Source of the DNA: Lingula anatina | Taxonomy: Eukaryota; Brachiopoda; Lingulata; Lingulida; Lingulidae | NCBI RefSeq assembly: GCF_001039355.2 | Contig: NW_019775899.1 | Coordinates: 1-35,700, forward strand | Length of the DNA: 35,700 nt | Reading direction: 5' to 3' | Shown: positions 11,418 to 25,000 of the stretch, piece after piece | Layout: each line of letters starts with the position of its first letter | How positions within the stretch are numbered: position 1 is the first letter of the stretch | The notes under the pieces: generated by a model | Database searches by the model: none | Told to the model about the DNA's origin: nothing | Seen by the model: only the letters and a program-made list of their open reading frames with translations | Program-made: the position numbers and the translations under genes

Positions 11418-13727
11418 GGGGGGAGAGATGAAGAGAGAGAGCGACAGTGGAAGAGACAGCTGACATGTTTTAAATGAGGGAAAGAAATAAGAAGGTGTCG
11501 CCAGGTAAGTATATAACCAACCGTTTTACTCCAAAGTTTTGAGCATCTTCCAAGGTCTCTGACAGGTGTTTGTGGGCGGTTTCAGGGAGATATAGACCAC
11601 TCAAAGCACAGAACAATGCCATGCAGCCAAACAATATCAGAGGAACAGTGTTACCAAGAACTGGATGTTCTCCTAATAGGTCCTATCAAAATGAGAAGGC
11701 TTGCTTTGAACGCTCAAGAATGAAATTGTCTTTTTGCATATAAAAAGTATTCCTAAGATTACATTATGCATTATTATATGTGAATCAAATGAAACTATAA
11801 GCTTATAAGCTAGTAGAAAAAATGAAAGATTGGTTTGTATTGAAGTTGAAATTTATAAATTGATTGTCAAATTATATATAGCCTCAAATTATTAACTCGA
11901 TATAAATCTATAAAACGTGATGAAGAACTTGTTATGCACGACATAAAAGGGTAGCGTACCATAACAACTGGTGATACAATAGCCGCAACACGGCCAAATG
12001 TACACCCTAAACCTAATCCAAAATTCCGTAAGGCTGTTGGATAGAACTCCCCATTCCACATGAAAAGAAGGGAGAAGTTACCGCTGACGCCCAGTTTCCC
12101 TATAGTGTACAAAGCTGTAAAGGCGGTTCTGGTTTTAGGACTCTCTGAAATATTGAAGGAAAGAGCGCAATAACATTAATGAAGGTCACTATTTTCTTTC
12201 ATCTAGGTAGGTCCTACACGAACGACCCCTAGTCTGCTTTACATTACTATATTCATCTAAACCGGTGGAAATACAGAATTTAAAAAAGGCGTCTAAAAAC
12301 ATGTGGTATGAGGATTCATTTTTGGCCGAAGCGTTTGATTTAACACAAATCCCAAGTCCCAAATACTACTATTACCTATTATATTTCAGATTTCGTGCAG
12401 AGTCAGTTTTGAATAATACCTCTGTCTGCAAAGAAATGAACCGGTATTGTAGTCAACATGGACAAAGCAGAGATCATCATGCCAGCACAGTATGTTTTTC
12501 TTCTTCCAAATTTGTTGATGATGAACATCGACGCGTAGGCTATGAGGTCGATTACAGACAGGACAAGAGCATTGATGAAGATATCTCCATCTAGGGAACC
12601 CTGATTTAGTGTAAGACCATACCACGAAATTGCGACTGTAATCCTAAAATATAACAATGCGTTAGCATCATAACTCACAAGTATTTATTCTCCGAAATAT
12701 GTCTTAAATTAACTTAGTAGAGTGAAATGTCACTGTATATGTGGAACATGTAGGTGTGACCAATCCAAAATCTTTCAAATTCACACCGAATGACTGATTT
12801 CGCTTCACTGACAATATATACAGTTTAAACCATCAGTAACGTACCATTTTTTCTATTCAAAAGGCGCAAAATGGTCTCATACCAGCCGAAAATCATCACT
12901 GCTGTCCTCGCCATAAGTCTTGGTGCGTGAGAAATTTTAAGTGGACTTAAAGAGGGGGTTATTTGCAAAGAATGTTCATTGAATAGCTGGCCGACTTCTG
13001 GAATCGCCTTTTTATTCACTCTTGCCGCCCATTTCACTATGTCCTCAGCTTCTGCGTATCTACCCCGAGATAACAGCCAACGAGGTGACTCCGGGATTAC
13101 CCTGGAAGTCAGAATACTTCCTAAAATTTCTAAAACATAAATATACATCATTCAATGCATGCATGGTTGCATGTAAACATGCTTGCGTTCCAATAAATTT
13201 TACAGGAAAATACCAATACACGCTCATTTGTTTTGCTAGCATAAAAAATCACAGTACGTTAAGAAAGAGATAAACAGAAGCTACCACCAGAAGCCTAGGT
13301 ATAAGAATGGTGGCAAGGCCACAGCCAACTGTAGATATTTCCAGTCTCGTATAAGGTAAGCCACAGGAGTTGTAAGCACCATGCCTATTCCCCAGGACAT
13401 AGCTAATGTGCACACGGATACCAAGCGTCTTCTTGGTGATACAAATTCCATGCCTGCAAATGTGACATGTTATTGTATCATTGGCATTTCGATAAAAATA
13501 GCAGATTGGGGAATATCCTAATAGTGAATCTTTAAAAAGTTTCCATACGACAAGGGGATAAAGGTTATGGCCAATAACACAGCCGTGTACGCTACCTACC
13601 TGCAGTTTCATACACATATCCACTTGTGAAATAGTACACTTATTCAACGTGAAAAATTTTTCACAGGTTTATTTTTAAGTGAAAAAAAGTATCTGTACAC
13701 ATCATTAAACAATAAATAAATAAATAA

Positions 13728-13791
<64 letters not shown>

Positions 13792-16783
13792 GTGTGTGTG
13801 TGTTGTCTCGTGCCCACTTACTCAGAACCACGACCGAGTTGTTAAGAATGCCGTGACAGCTGCCCACGAAGACACGGAATGCAACATAAGCCCCGTAGTT
13901 AGGTGAGAAAGCGGCTCCCAATCCTCCCACGCCATGTATCAAACAGGCAATGAAAGATACCCACTTGCGGCCAATACTGTAAACAGAAAAAGTAAAAAGG
14001 TGTATCCCTATTATGGAGTCTAAATATATCACTAAACCTAGTCAACTATTTAAATAAATTCTGTGAAAACAATAAAGTGAAGTATTCATCTTTTTAAATA
14101 TAATTAATACCGATAGGGAAATAAACAAACCGGTAGAAAAGAATGTTTAGCATAATTTTAAAAATATCTGTTTTGAAACTAGTTCTTTTATAAAAGAAGT
14201 AAACAACCTTAGTTTTCAATATTTGGTAACAGCTACCAGTACTGTTAACACAGTTTCTTCCGTGGGCTACCGTTACTGTATATGTCAGTGGCATGCACAA
14301 GAGTGGTTAGATCTTTGGGAATATTTTACCGGCTTTTTGTAGTCAACCAAAAATGGGATATTACTAACTGACATAAAGTATTTGATAAATGCTTGTTAAA
14401 TGTTTCGTAAAATTTAATGCCTGGGGGATGGACATCATTCTTTTTAGTATGTTCATTAAAACAACTTATCATTTTTTTAGGTTGGCAAACTTTTCAACAT
14501 TAAAATTTCAACAACAAAATTTATGCGTGAATTTAAATTAATTTAAAAATTTAAGGAAGTGCCCCTTTCAATTATTTTGATTTTTCATCTGTGACAACTA
14601 TTTTATGACACACATTTGAGCGGTTGATAAATTCCTAATGCCTAAAATATCACTAAAAAAAAGAGATAATATCCCGTTGGTTGAGAAAAAAGAACCCAAT
14701 ATCTTATGTGAGCAGAAAATGTTGGTATGATAATTATTCGTCTCCGAGAGCCCATTCAGAACAGTATATCCGTAGATCTACTGTTCCACGGATCAAATAT
14801 GGCGGATCCTACGGGAAGGAGGCAAGTAATCCGCTATTGGTATCCCCGCCTCCATACGCGCCATTAAACGGATTAAATCACGGCTCCGAGATTTAATTGC
14901 CAGCTCCCTGCAATGCGGCCCCCAAGTTTATTTGAACAATGTCCTATGATTATTAAGGCAAATATAAATTGACTGATCTAAAAGGTCCAAAATAGTGTAG
15001 CTGATTTCATTGAATATTGACACCCTATATGTACTTAAATAAATTACCAAAGGGCATTCTTACAAGTCTGCTGCTAAACCACCGACAATGGCCCCCACGG
15101 CCACTCCTGCTAGATAGACCACGTTTACCATATTTATTAGCAAGGAACTGTCACAAAATAGGCCAAACTGAAAATAAAAAACAGAGATTATCCATTCATC
15201 TCAAATCAATTCAATTAATTTCTGGATCAATTTCAATTAATATGTTATGGCCTTGTACACCGCATATACACTTATACAGGTATTAAGTTTTTTAATTGGT
15301 ACCCAATGCAAGTACCGGTATTTAATTTCTTTTTGAAATAAATCTCCCGCCCTGTTTTCATGGTTTAGATGGATGTTTACCTTTTCAAAGGCTGTTATGA
15401 TTTCTTATTGTGATTTCTCATTGTATCAACACAAGTTGTTTTTCTGTCACATCTTGGATTAAGCATGTTGTACGTAGATTCCCATTTCAACTTTTTGAAC
15501 TTGGCTTTGGCATTGTTATGCATAATAAACCCGTGCCAAATTATTTTATAGATTCTGTGTCATACAGTGTAGAACAAAATCACAGCTTAGCACGGTATAT
15601 TACAACAATAAACCAATGAACTACACACTTCTGTAGGAAACGTTCTCGGGAATACAGATGTATCATAAACCCAGTCCTTGCACGGCAACACACTACCATT
15701 CCCGGAATCATTTCCACTACGCCACAGACATCCCTCATACTCCCCATTCTCGTCAACAGGAATGGTTTGGTTGATAAGATGTTGGTGCCAGGTACCCTGG
15801 ATTCCAAAGGTGTCATTTGCCAGGTCTGGAATGGCGCACCTAAAAACATGAATTGTTAATCGGCGTACATTATACGTTTTATAAAATGCGTATCCTAGAC
15901 GTATTCACTTTTTCATATAGTTTGTTGAGATATTACAAATCTCATTATAAGTCTTGAATTAAATATTGGCTATGATTGCACTGTTAAGTTAAAAAATGAA
16001 TTATTACGATATATTTTAACAATGAAAAAAAAAAAAAAACGAAATAGTTTCGAACCAGTATGAAATGTTTGATAACAACCGTGATGATTCTAGTCAAGAC
16101 GGAGTCCTCCCCATTTGCTTCTATGTTGGCATCTCATGTGGGCCCGATTTTAACATCAACAAAAACAGCATTCCTGACAGCTTGGGGATTATTTGACATA
16201 CCTGTAAATTTGGCTTCATTCTGTAACTTATGAGGTCATCGGAAGTTTTATATGTGTTACGATAAGCAACACCATGTCTAAAGCGACAAGAAATCTATGA
16301 ACCTATGAACTACATCAATAAACCCTATCGCGAAGATCAAGTCTGTGTAAACAAAGTTTGCAGATAGCACTGTGAAACGCACAGCTGAAGAAAATTTTCA
16401 CTGTTCGTCCCATCATCAATACCCACTGCTATTCTTCCAATTTTATGGGCATTAATTTCGTCGAAAACTTTACAGGTAATAGATCAAAACAACCATGTAC
16501 AGGGGAAAAACATACATAAACGCCCTTTTTAAAGTAGGCCTAGATATATTCATAGTTGTTAGACAATAGAGCAAGCCACATCTTTTTTGAGCATATGAAA
16601 AGGCTCAGCTAAAACCAATGTCATTTGACAAGTATTTTACCTATGCGTCGGTAATTGCTGCATGAAGACTGTTACCATCATTTGCATGGCTGTCGACATT
16701 GTCACTAGACCACTAAATATTGTTGTTCGAAGCTGAATCCTGCCAAATTCTCCAACGCGTCGGACCACATCATCAAATTCCAT
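10449..16783 (-). CDS. Gene C: SLC22-like organic cation/carnitine-type transporter, complete
   Basis: Exons in transcript order: 16641-16783, 15629-15839, 15064-15167, 13822-13976, 13285-13453, 12883-13101, 12420-12643, 11960-12144, 11522-11682, and a tentative last exon 10449-10473. Every exon has the same length as in gene B and all phases close, giving about 531 residues. Signature motifs are kept: CKDWVYD, IGRKW, MEFVSPRRR, PESPRWLLSRGRY, YGLTLNQGS, FGRRKT, MWNGEFYPTALRNFG and LPETLEDA. Differences from B include a Phe codon (not Tyr) split across exons 3/4, Trp instead of Arg at the exon 5/6 junction (FWWVIPESPRW, closer to the usual family sequence), and an exon 2 donor GTGTGT where A and B have GTGAGT. 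Both tentative last exons end in a KEC-type tail in the same frame. The 3' flank is foreign from 10423 leftward because the duplication junction lies about 25 bp past the putative stop. It should encode a 12-helix plasma-membrane transporter of unknown substrate. Confidence 0.9.
11313..11450. repeat. (GTAT)n, (GT)n and (GA)n microsatellite cluster, gene C intron 9
   Basis: A GTAT tract (about 11313-11342), a GT tract (about 11358-11409, one interruption) and a GA-rich tail follow each other. The GA end lies about 70 nt from the exon 9 donor, as in gene B. Confidence 0.95.
13711..13789. repeat. (AAAT)n(TA)n microsatellite, gene C intron 4
   Basis: An AAAT-type tract of about 23 bp is followed by about 55 bp of TA dinucleotides. 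It lies about 30 bp downstream (transcript sense) of exon 4. Gene B has only a short GT tract in the same place (about 5817-5830). Confidence 0.95.
14784..14890. mobile_element. 107-bp insertion in gene C intron 3, possible short mobile element
   Basis: Gene B reads gatctactg directly into atttaattgcc at 6793/6794. Gene C has 107 extra bases between those two flanks. The insert is visibly more GC-rich than the surrounding intron and has weakly inverted-repeat-like ends. No clear target-site duplication is seen, so the element class is open; loss of the block from gene B is the alternative. Confidence 0.5.
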
Positions 16784-18221
16784 CACTAGCCGTTTGTCTG
16801 CTGATTAATCCGTGTGTGTCAACGTTTCAGCTGCGACGAAATACTTGACACTGGTTGTTGTACGTCCGATGTCATTCACGCATATAAGATAAATTGAAGG
16901 AAGTTAAATAAGCTCATAGGTTGGTGTCCGTTGTTTATTCCCGATGCAATTTTATTAAATAGTTTAAGAACGATGTAATAGAGTTCGTACATGAAACTCA
17001 TACGGAACATATGGTTTTTAATTTTTCAGCTCACTAGGTTAAATACGCAAAAAAAAAAAAAAAAAAAACTCCAAACTTAGTATTTTCAAGTATACAAAGA
17101 CCAATAATTTATAGCTAGACTTACAATAAAGTGTAAGTATTAGAAAACAAATAATTCTGTCGTTCAGTTTTTCACTGTGTGAATTAATTAAGTGTCAGTT
17201 TACCACCCGCTCTTATCTCGTTAGGAGTCACCGTAAAGTACTGGGTCTCTGTACAGTTGCATCTTCACTGTTTACCTGTATGCTTATGTCAGCACGTGTG
17301 TTTAAACACTAACATCGATCAATGTTCGTTTGGACTCTGAGTCCCTCCAAATAATTGACAATAACTGGCCTAGTTGTTGCGGGTTATCAGTGTCGTATAC
17401 ATGCATATAGTAATATGAAATAAAAGTAAAAAATAATCGAATAATCACATGGCGAGATAAATAGAATAAAATAATCAAAATGCATATGACGTATCATAAA
17501 AACAGTGGCGTTCAGTTGCAGTTAAATTGTATAACGCAACTCTCTTGTGCTACCTTCTGCGATCAACAGTAGGTGAATTAATGAATTAATTGAAATCTAG
17601 CCTCTTCTTCTTGTGTTTTGGGTTGAATATTTCTGTATAGAGTATTATAGGCAGCCAAGGCATTTAATATTTTATCCAGTAATGGTCGTATTGAAGCTTA
17701 TGCCTATTTGTAAAGAAATTCTTATTATACCAAGGAAGCGCTTGTATAAATATAAATGAGTTACCACCCATTATCGAAAATCATTATCGAAAATCCGTTA
17801 AAATGTACGGTTCAGTTTGTTCCCATTCTTTCTTTCCACATTTCTTTAAAATTTTGATATAGAACATATCAGGCCTCACTGATCCAAAGGAACAAAATTG
17901 CTACAAAACCAGTACACATCATTTTGTGGTTGTCGGACTTAAGAAACCATTTCCAATGTCGATGGGGCATTCTCACTTGAGTTTTTGTTGATGTCCGACT
18001 TCCTCCTGAAATAAACATATCCGTTTTTAACATCGATGTTACGTTATTTTGCTATTACAATCTACTTACAAAACTGTATTAGAAGTAGCTATAGCACTTG
18101 AAATATTGAGCAAAATTCTTCTCTTTTATGTAGGGACAAAGTGTAACACTTTTGTTTTGAAGTCTCCATAAAGTGACTGTGTAGTCGTATGCATGCGCAC
18201 GCGTGTGCATTAGTGTTTGTT

Positions 18222-18271
<50 letters not shown>

Positions 18272-18336
18272 AGCAAGAGAGAGGGGGCGAGCCAAACAAT
18301 GGGGAGTGAATGAGAGAGTTATATATAGATACAAAC
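16784..18336. other. Spacer between gene C 5' end and gene D exon 9
   Basis: Probably holds the gene C 5' flank and the last intron, terminal exon and 3' region of gene D. I could not identify a convincing terminal exon for gene D; several AG acceptors near 17560-17580 lead to immediate stops. The (GT)n(GA)n tract at 18222-18268 is the gene D version of the microsatellite found after exon 9 in every copy. A poly-A run lies at about 17050-17068. Confidence 0.5.
18222..18268. repeat. Compound (GT)n(GA)n microsatellite, gene D intron 9
   Basis: A short GT tract then a long GA tract, ending about 68 nt from the exon 9 donor of gene D. It is positionally equivalent to the tracts in B, C and the stranded exon 9. 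Confidence 0.95.
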
Positions 18337-21300
18337 CGTTTAACTCCAAAGTTCTCGGCATCCTCCAAAGTCTCCGGCAGGTGTTTATGGGCTGTTTCGG
18401 GAAGATACAGACCGCTCAATGAGGAAACCAATGTCATACAGCCAAACAGCATCATTGGAATAGTGTTACCGAGGTAAGGGTGTTCTCTTAGCTGGTCCTA
18501 CCAAGAGTTCAAGGTTTCAATTAACGCTAGTATAAGATGATCATGTTCAATGTAGACCACATTCAACATACAGTAGGTATCAAACCAAATACTAAATTGC
18601 AAAATGAAAGACTATAACAGAGAAAACCGATGGCGACAGATGCTTCTCCATTACTTAACTTAATATTAGAACTGCTATTTTTTACTTGAAAAAAAATAAA
18701 AAAAAATAACAACCGCTGCCGTCAAAAGGTGTTTGCAAGTTTAACAATATCTGATTTTGTTTATTTTTAAATATTATTTTTAAATTTTATTAAAATACAA
18801 TATTAATGAATAAATAAAATGAAATAAAATAGAGCAAAGAACAGAAAAGACAAAAATGTTGCGTATTTAACCAAAAGCCCTTAACAGGACATTACTATTA
18901 AAAAGATTAACAAATTGGGATGGAGGGGGGGGGGGTGCCGGGTCGAGACAATGCGTACACTGTAAAAGGGGAGAAAACTTATGAAGACACTGCCTGTTCG
19001 TGATTGAAAGGGTTATCTGTAACTGAGCTTCCTGTATGATAGACCTGACAAAGTAACAAAGAATAAACAGCATACCATCACAATCGGTGAAATCACTGCC
19101 CCAAGACGACCAAATGCACATCCCATACCAAGCCCAAAGTTTCGCAAGGCTGTTGGATAGAACTCTCCATTCCACATGAAAAGAAGGTTGAAGCTACAAC
19201 TGACGCCTAGTTTTCCAATTGTGTACAAAGTTGTAAAGGTGGTACTGGTTGTGGAACTGTCTGGAACGCAAGAGGCAAAGTTAACACTTACAGGTACATT
19301 CAAGCACACAAGTGTTGATACTACTGGTATATGCCAATTGCCACTTATATATTAGGACTGTCTAATTGTGCTGACAAAGTTAACACATCTCAGTTAAACT
19401 GGACTGTGATACACAACAAATTAACGAGTTGCACTGTTAATGCAGGTAAATGACCAATGGATCAATATTGGCTAAAATATTACTGATGTACGTTAAAAAT
19501 AATTAACTTTAGACAGAAATTAGTAAAATAGACAAGTAATATTGCAAGAGTTAACCCGGTAGAACAAGAAAAGAGAGTATCACGGGTGAATATGCGAAAA
19601 TTAAGGTATTTGGTCCCCTCGCTTAAATACTCAACACAATTTGTAGGCCTATCTTATTTTTTCTACATTTTCTACATCTTCATATACCCTTGTTTGCAAA
19701 GAAATGCATCAGTATAGTCGACAACATAGCCAATGCAGATATCATCATGGCAGCACAGAAGGTTTTTTTTCTTCCAATTATATTGATGATCAGCAACGAG
19801 AAGGCGGCGATAAAATCGATTAGAGCCAAAACGAGAGCATTGATGAAGATGTCACCGTCTAAGGAACCTTGATTCAGCGTTAGGCCATACCATGACACAC
19901 CAACGGTTAGCCTATAAGAGAACATACAAGAAAAACAAAGTAAACGCTATATATTTTAACCACGATGAGTTTGATGATCATTTAACACCCAGACCCAATA
20001 TAGAGGTGCATTTCACAAGCTGAAATGTCACAAGTCTAAGATAATCAGAAATTTAAAACTAATGAATTCAAAGTTGTATTTAATCATTTAAAACGTGTGA
20101 GTGTACAGAACAAAAATTCACATGTATAATCTGTCGTGGTCTATTATTATGGACAAGTAAGAAGCAATAAAGGGAAATTTTTGTAACGTATGTTCCGGTA
20201 ACGTGTGTTCCGGGACATACATTTAATTTTTTTTTGTATCGTGTTCCAATGTATGATATGGTGATTCCGTCATTGTAAATTGTAGCTGACGTAAGGATGC
20301 TTTTATAAAATTTCATCTCTAACTCTGGGGGTGGGGGGTGGTGGGCTTTGGTCATGGCTAAAACGAACGTAACGTACGTTCCCCTGAAAAATGTTCTAAA
20401 AAATTCATACCTGTCCAAACACTTAGTGGAAATGTAGTCAACAGAAACATCTTTCGTATGTAGTTTGACATTTCTGACATACATTTACACCACGAATTAC
20501 AAATAGTTCATGTAATGCTTTTTTTTTTTACTGTCAGTGGGCTGCATGTTTTCATTTTATGATACCTAGTGACAAATAAACTAAAATCGCGGAAAAAACG
20601 CTCCATACAAGATTACCGTGTTATACTTGTAGGAAAGGAATTAAAGAACAAAACCAGTGCTGACTGAATTTTTTAAGTGAGCAAAACGCTTCCGCAGCCG
20701 AAGTTTTACGTTTGTGACAGAACCGTATGATCCTTACTTGGGTTAAGACGATGTATTATTTTTTATTATTCATGGTTCTAGGACAGTGAAACTTTGATAC
20801 GAATTTTTTCATGTGAAGTGGCTTTACCAAACATAGGTTCTAATCTGTGCACTAAATACACTATTTTAAGTGCATGCCTGTGACCTTATTTGAACCTCTC
20901 TAGTGGGTTTGGGTGTAAAACGTAGGGTTATTTGGCTTTACATTTTAGGGAGATTTTATAGCTGTTATGCGTGTGTTAACTCATTTTTCATAGTTGTTTG
21001 TTGTTAGTCCATTCCATGGAACACTGTTCATTCATTTCAAAGTTATTTATTTGACCTTGTTTCTCTTATACAGATACACGGCACCCCTGTGTCCTCGGAT
21101 ATGTTTGTCAACTTTAAGCTATGATGCACGAATAGTTTTCATTTAATCGAGTCATTGCACGCCATGAAGATGAACTTTAGGAGTTCACATATGGAATAAC
21201 TACATGTAGGTGAGAAGTCACAGTTAGGAGGTAGTTAGGAATTGGCCTTGGGCAGCGTGGGCTTGAAAATACTCTAAAACCAAATAATCTGACTAAACAC

Positions 21301-21934
21301 CAACGTCACAAACTTGAAAATTAGGTTTAATAAACGGTGAAAAACAGTAAATTATTTATGATTGAATTTTATGAAGATATAAACATGTTAAACGAACTAT
21401 TGATGATTACACCAAGAAATAGCAACATACCATGCAAATGATATAATCACCGTCCTCACGATAAGCTTCGGTGCTTTACGGAGTTTTAGAGGACTTAAAG
21501 TCGGTGTGCTTCGTAAAGAATGTTCGTCAAACAATTGTCCCTCAGGCAGAGCTGCTTTATTTACCTCAGCCACCCATCGCACCACGCTTTCGGCTTCCAC
21601 GTATTTACCCCTTGAGATGAGCCAGCGAGGGGATTCTGGGATTATCCTGTAAAGTTATATATATATTCCGAAAGTAGAAAAAAAAAAAAAAAAAAAAANN
21701 NNNNNNNNNNNNNNNNNNNNNNNNNNNNNNNNNNNNNNNNNNNNNNNNNNNNNNNNNNNNNNNNNNNNNNNNNNNNNNNNNNNNNNNNNNNNNNNNNNNN
21801 NNNNNNNNNNNNNNNNNNNNNNNNNNNNNNNNNNNNNNNNNNNNNNNNNNNNNNNNNNNNNNNNNNNNNNNNNNNNNNNNNNNNNNNNNNNNNNNNNNNN
21901 NNNNNNNNNNNNNNNNNNNNNNNNNNNNNNNNNN

Positions 21935-22009
<75 letters not shown>

Positions 22010-25000
22010 TTTTCTACTTTCGGAATATATGCGATTTGAGTGATACCATACTGTGATACCATACTTCAAATTACATATAAAGGAGGACCTACCGCCAGAA
22101 TAGTAGGTAAATAACTGATGGCAAGGCAACAGCTAACTGTAAATATCTCCAGTCCCGTATAAGATAAGCTGCCGGGGTTGCCAAGAGAATACCTGTGCCC
22201 CATGAAAAAGCTGACGTGCACAGGGTTATTATTCGTTTTTTTGGCGACACAAACTCCATACCTGAAAATAAGGAAAGTTTTTTAAAATATATCATTTTAT
22301 CGATTAAAAAACTCCAATTGTAAAATTCTGCCAGTTTTGGGACAAAAAGTGCTCTGCATAATATCTGTCGCAAATTTGACATCGACAAGTTGGTACTGCA
22401 ATGGTTGTTCTCAGAACAAGCTTTAAAAGGTGAATGCATGAAATTTGTCACTTTCTTCCAAGTTGACTTACATGCATAATTTATGTTTTCAAATAAAAAT
22501 GCATAATCTAACTGATGGATCCATAGTAATATGTGTGTGCGCGCGTGTGTGTGTGTGTGTGTGTGTGAGGGGTAGATTAACGCCCTACCCTTACCAAAAG
22601 AAAATGGCGGATCTGGTCTGCCTCCACCAATAAAAGGAGGGCCATGAGACAAACTGGGACCCGCTGATTCAAGTTTCACATGAAATACTTCAAAATGGCC
22701 TATATAGAACCATTGGACATTTAATTTCTTGGCAAGCTTTTTTAGAATAGAATTCCCAGCGTAAGTGGGGTTGCCAAGATGTAGGAAAATAGAGTAGACT
22801 CATAGGAGGCTTCATGTAACATATTTCAAAGGAACCAGTGGGGAGGTTGCGCGCTTACAAACTTCTGCCTTTTATGGCTGTTGTCAACAATGATAACATC
22901 GAATGAAACGCCAAATGGAAAAAAAATCACCGATAGCCACAATATTGCACCCTCGTTAACCACTAAAGGGATATGACCAGTACAAAATTAGCGGAGGTGT
23001 TCGAACAATTACTTACAAAGAACAATGACAGTATTGTTCAAGACGCCGTGGCAGGTGCCAACAAAGCACCGGAATGCGACATAAGCTCCGTAGTTAGGTG
23101 AAAATGCAGCCCCTATCCCTGCAACCCCATGGATCAAGCAGGCGATGAAAGAAACTAACTTACGGCCAATGCTGGAAAAAAGAACTTCAGGTTATTTTGG
23201 TAGAAAAATCGCATTTAATACCAAAAACTGAATCGAAGTAAAGCTCTGTTTTACCATACAAACATAATCAGCAACGAAATGTAAGTACCTCCACGGAAGA
23301 AATACATAATATAGATCACAGCAAGAACGATTAAAATCGTCATGTTTGCTTGTCTATATCCAAGTGTATCCTCTGAAATCACATGGGTATCTAAAATAGT
23401 ATACAAAATTGAAGAACAGTCTGATAAAATAATTTTGTTACAGATAACTAGTGGACTCTGTGGTAAATTTTCAACAAATCATTTTGAAACAACAGAGATA
23501 ACATTTTACTAGTTTAGATTTGAAATGACGTCTATAGACCAATCTTTTTTCAAGCTACACGTCCTTACTAATCTGCTGCAAGGCCCCCGCCAGTTGCCCC
23601 CACAGCCACTCCTACTAGATAAACCACGTTCGCCATGTTAATAAGAAAGGAACTGTCACAAAGTAGATCAAACTGAAATAGAAATGATTCTTTAAATCAT
23701 TCTTTACTTCTACAGCTTCCAGGGAAGTTTCGGGATTATAAAAAGGGAACAACACAATAAGCTTATTACTCTTGGAAAATGACTATATTGTAAAATAGGC
23801 GTGTGGCGTCGTAAAGATTTGCTGTAAGATAACCAGTCTTGTATCCATGTCAGTACCAAATCTCTACAGATAACAAACTGCCTCATTAAGTGAAATATCG
23901 ATATTGCATTGTCAGGCCTACCCAACTACCAGACTCGGCACCTACGGATCCAGAATTAACCGGTATATCAGACCACACTACCCGTTTTCAAGGTGTGTGT
24001 CAGATCGCATTACAGAGTATCAGCCACCACACCAATTTTGCCTGGTGCGCGATGTGATAGCGATGATCCTAAGCGGGGTTGGAAAGTAGTGCATCTCATC
24101 TAGATTCATGCGCTGCTGCAATTTTCCCAGTTTATGCTAAAAATCTGACAATACCGCAATTTTTAACATAAAATTTAGGTTCGAACATAGCCAATGATGT
24201 TTTGTAAATAATAACTTGCAAACTTATATATTAATTTAGAAAATTAGACCTATTTTTGATAGCAGAGGCATATTCTGTCGGGGGTTAAATATTTTCATGG
24301 CTAGCGGGATGGACGAGATTGACGGAGCAACCATGTTGTTCATAAGAGTCCTACTTGACGAAAATGAGGCTCGATACCCGGATGACAGGTAGGCCTACAA
24401 AATTTGTGATGGGGTATGATACTCTGTAATGCGATCTGACACACACCTTGAAAACGGGTAGTGTGGTCTGATAAACCGGTTTATTCTGGATCCGTAGGTG
24501 CCGAGTCTGGTAGTTGGGTAGGCCTGATGATGTAACAATGGAAATTAAGGATATTCAAAAACACATATGAAAGCAGTAACTGGTAAATATGTAACAATTG
24601 TCAGTGTATTCCCATATTACGCCAGATAAAACGACACAGTAGGCCAACTTCATCTGGTTTTACATGGTAGTACAGTAACCAAAGTTACCTGTGTATATCT
24701 GCATATATGTCCCTGGCAGNGGTCTATAGACGTCATTTCAAACATGCTCCACACGACTGCATACTACAAACATGCTCCACACGACTGCGCCACAAATGCT
24801 TAAATGCTACCTCGATAATACGGGATTTTTTGTGCGAGTATTCATTTACAATCATTAGTTTTAAATATGAAAAAACAACAACAACAGACATCAATACTGT
24901 TATAAAGATTGTTTACGGACTGAGAATAGTTATGTAACAAAATATTGAAAATGAATGCGTATACACACATACAGACAGGAAGAAACATCTGCTACACGTG

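Larger units (their letters stand above)
10424..18530. repeat. Segmental duplication unit 2 (gene C plus gene D exon 9)
   Basis: About 8.1 kb, the tandem copy of 2531-10423. It begins with atttctacga directly after D-type sequence and ends at 18530 with ttaacgctag, where gene D continues uninterrupted. The continuation at 18531 onward and the sequence before 2531 are both absent at the 10423/10424 junction, which is what a simple tandem duplication predicts. Confidence 0.85.
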
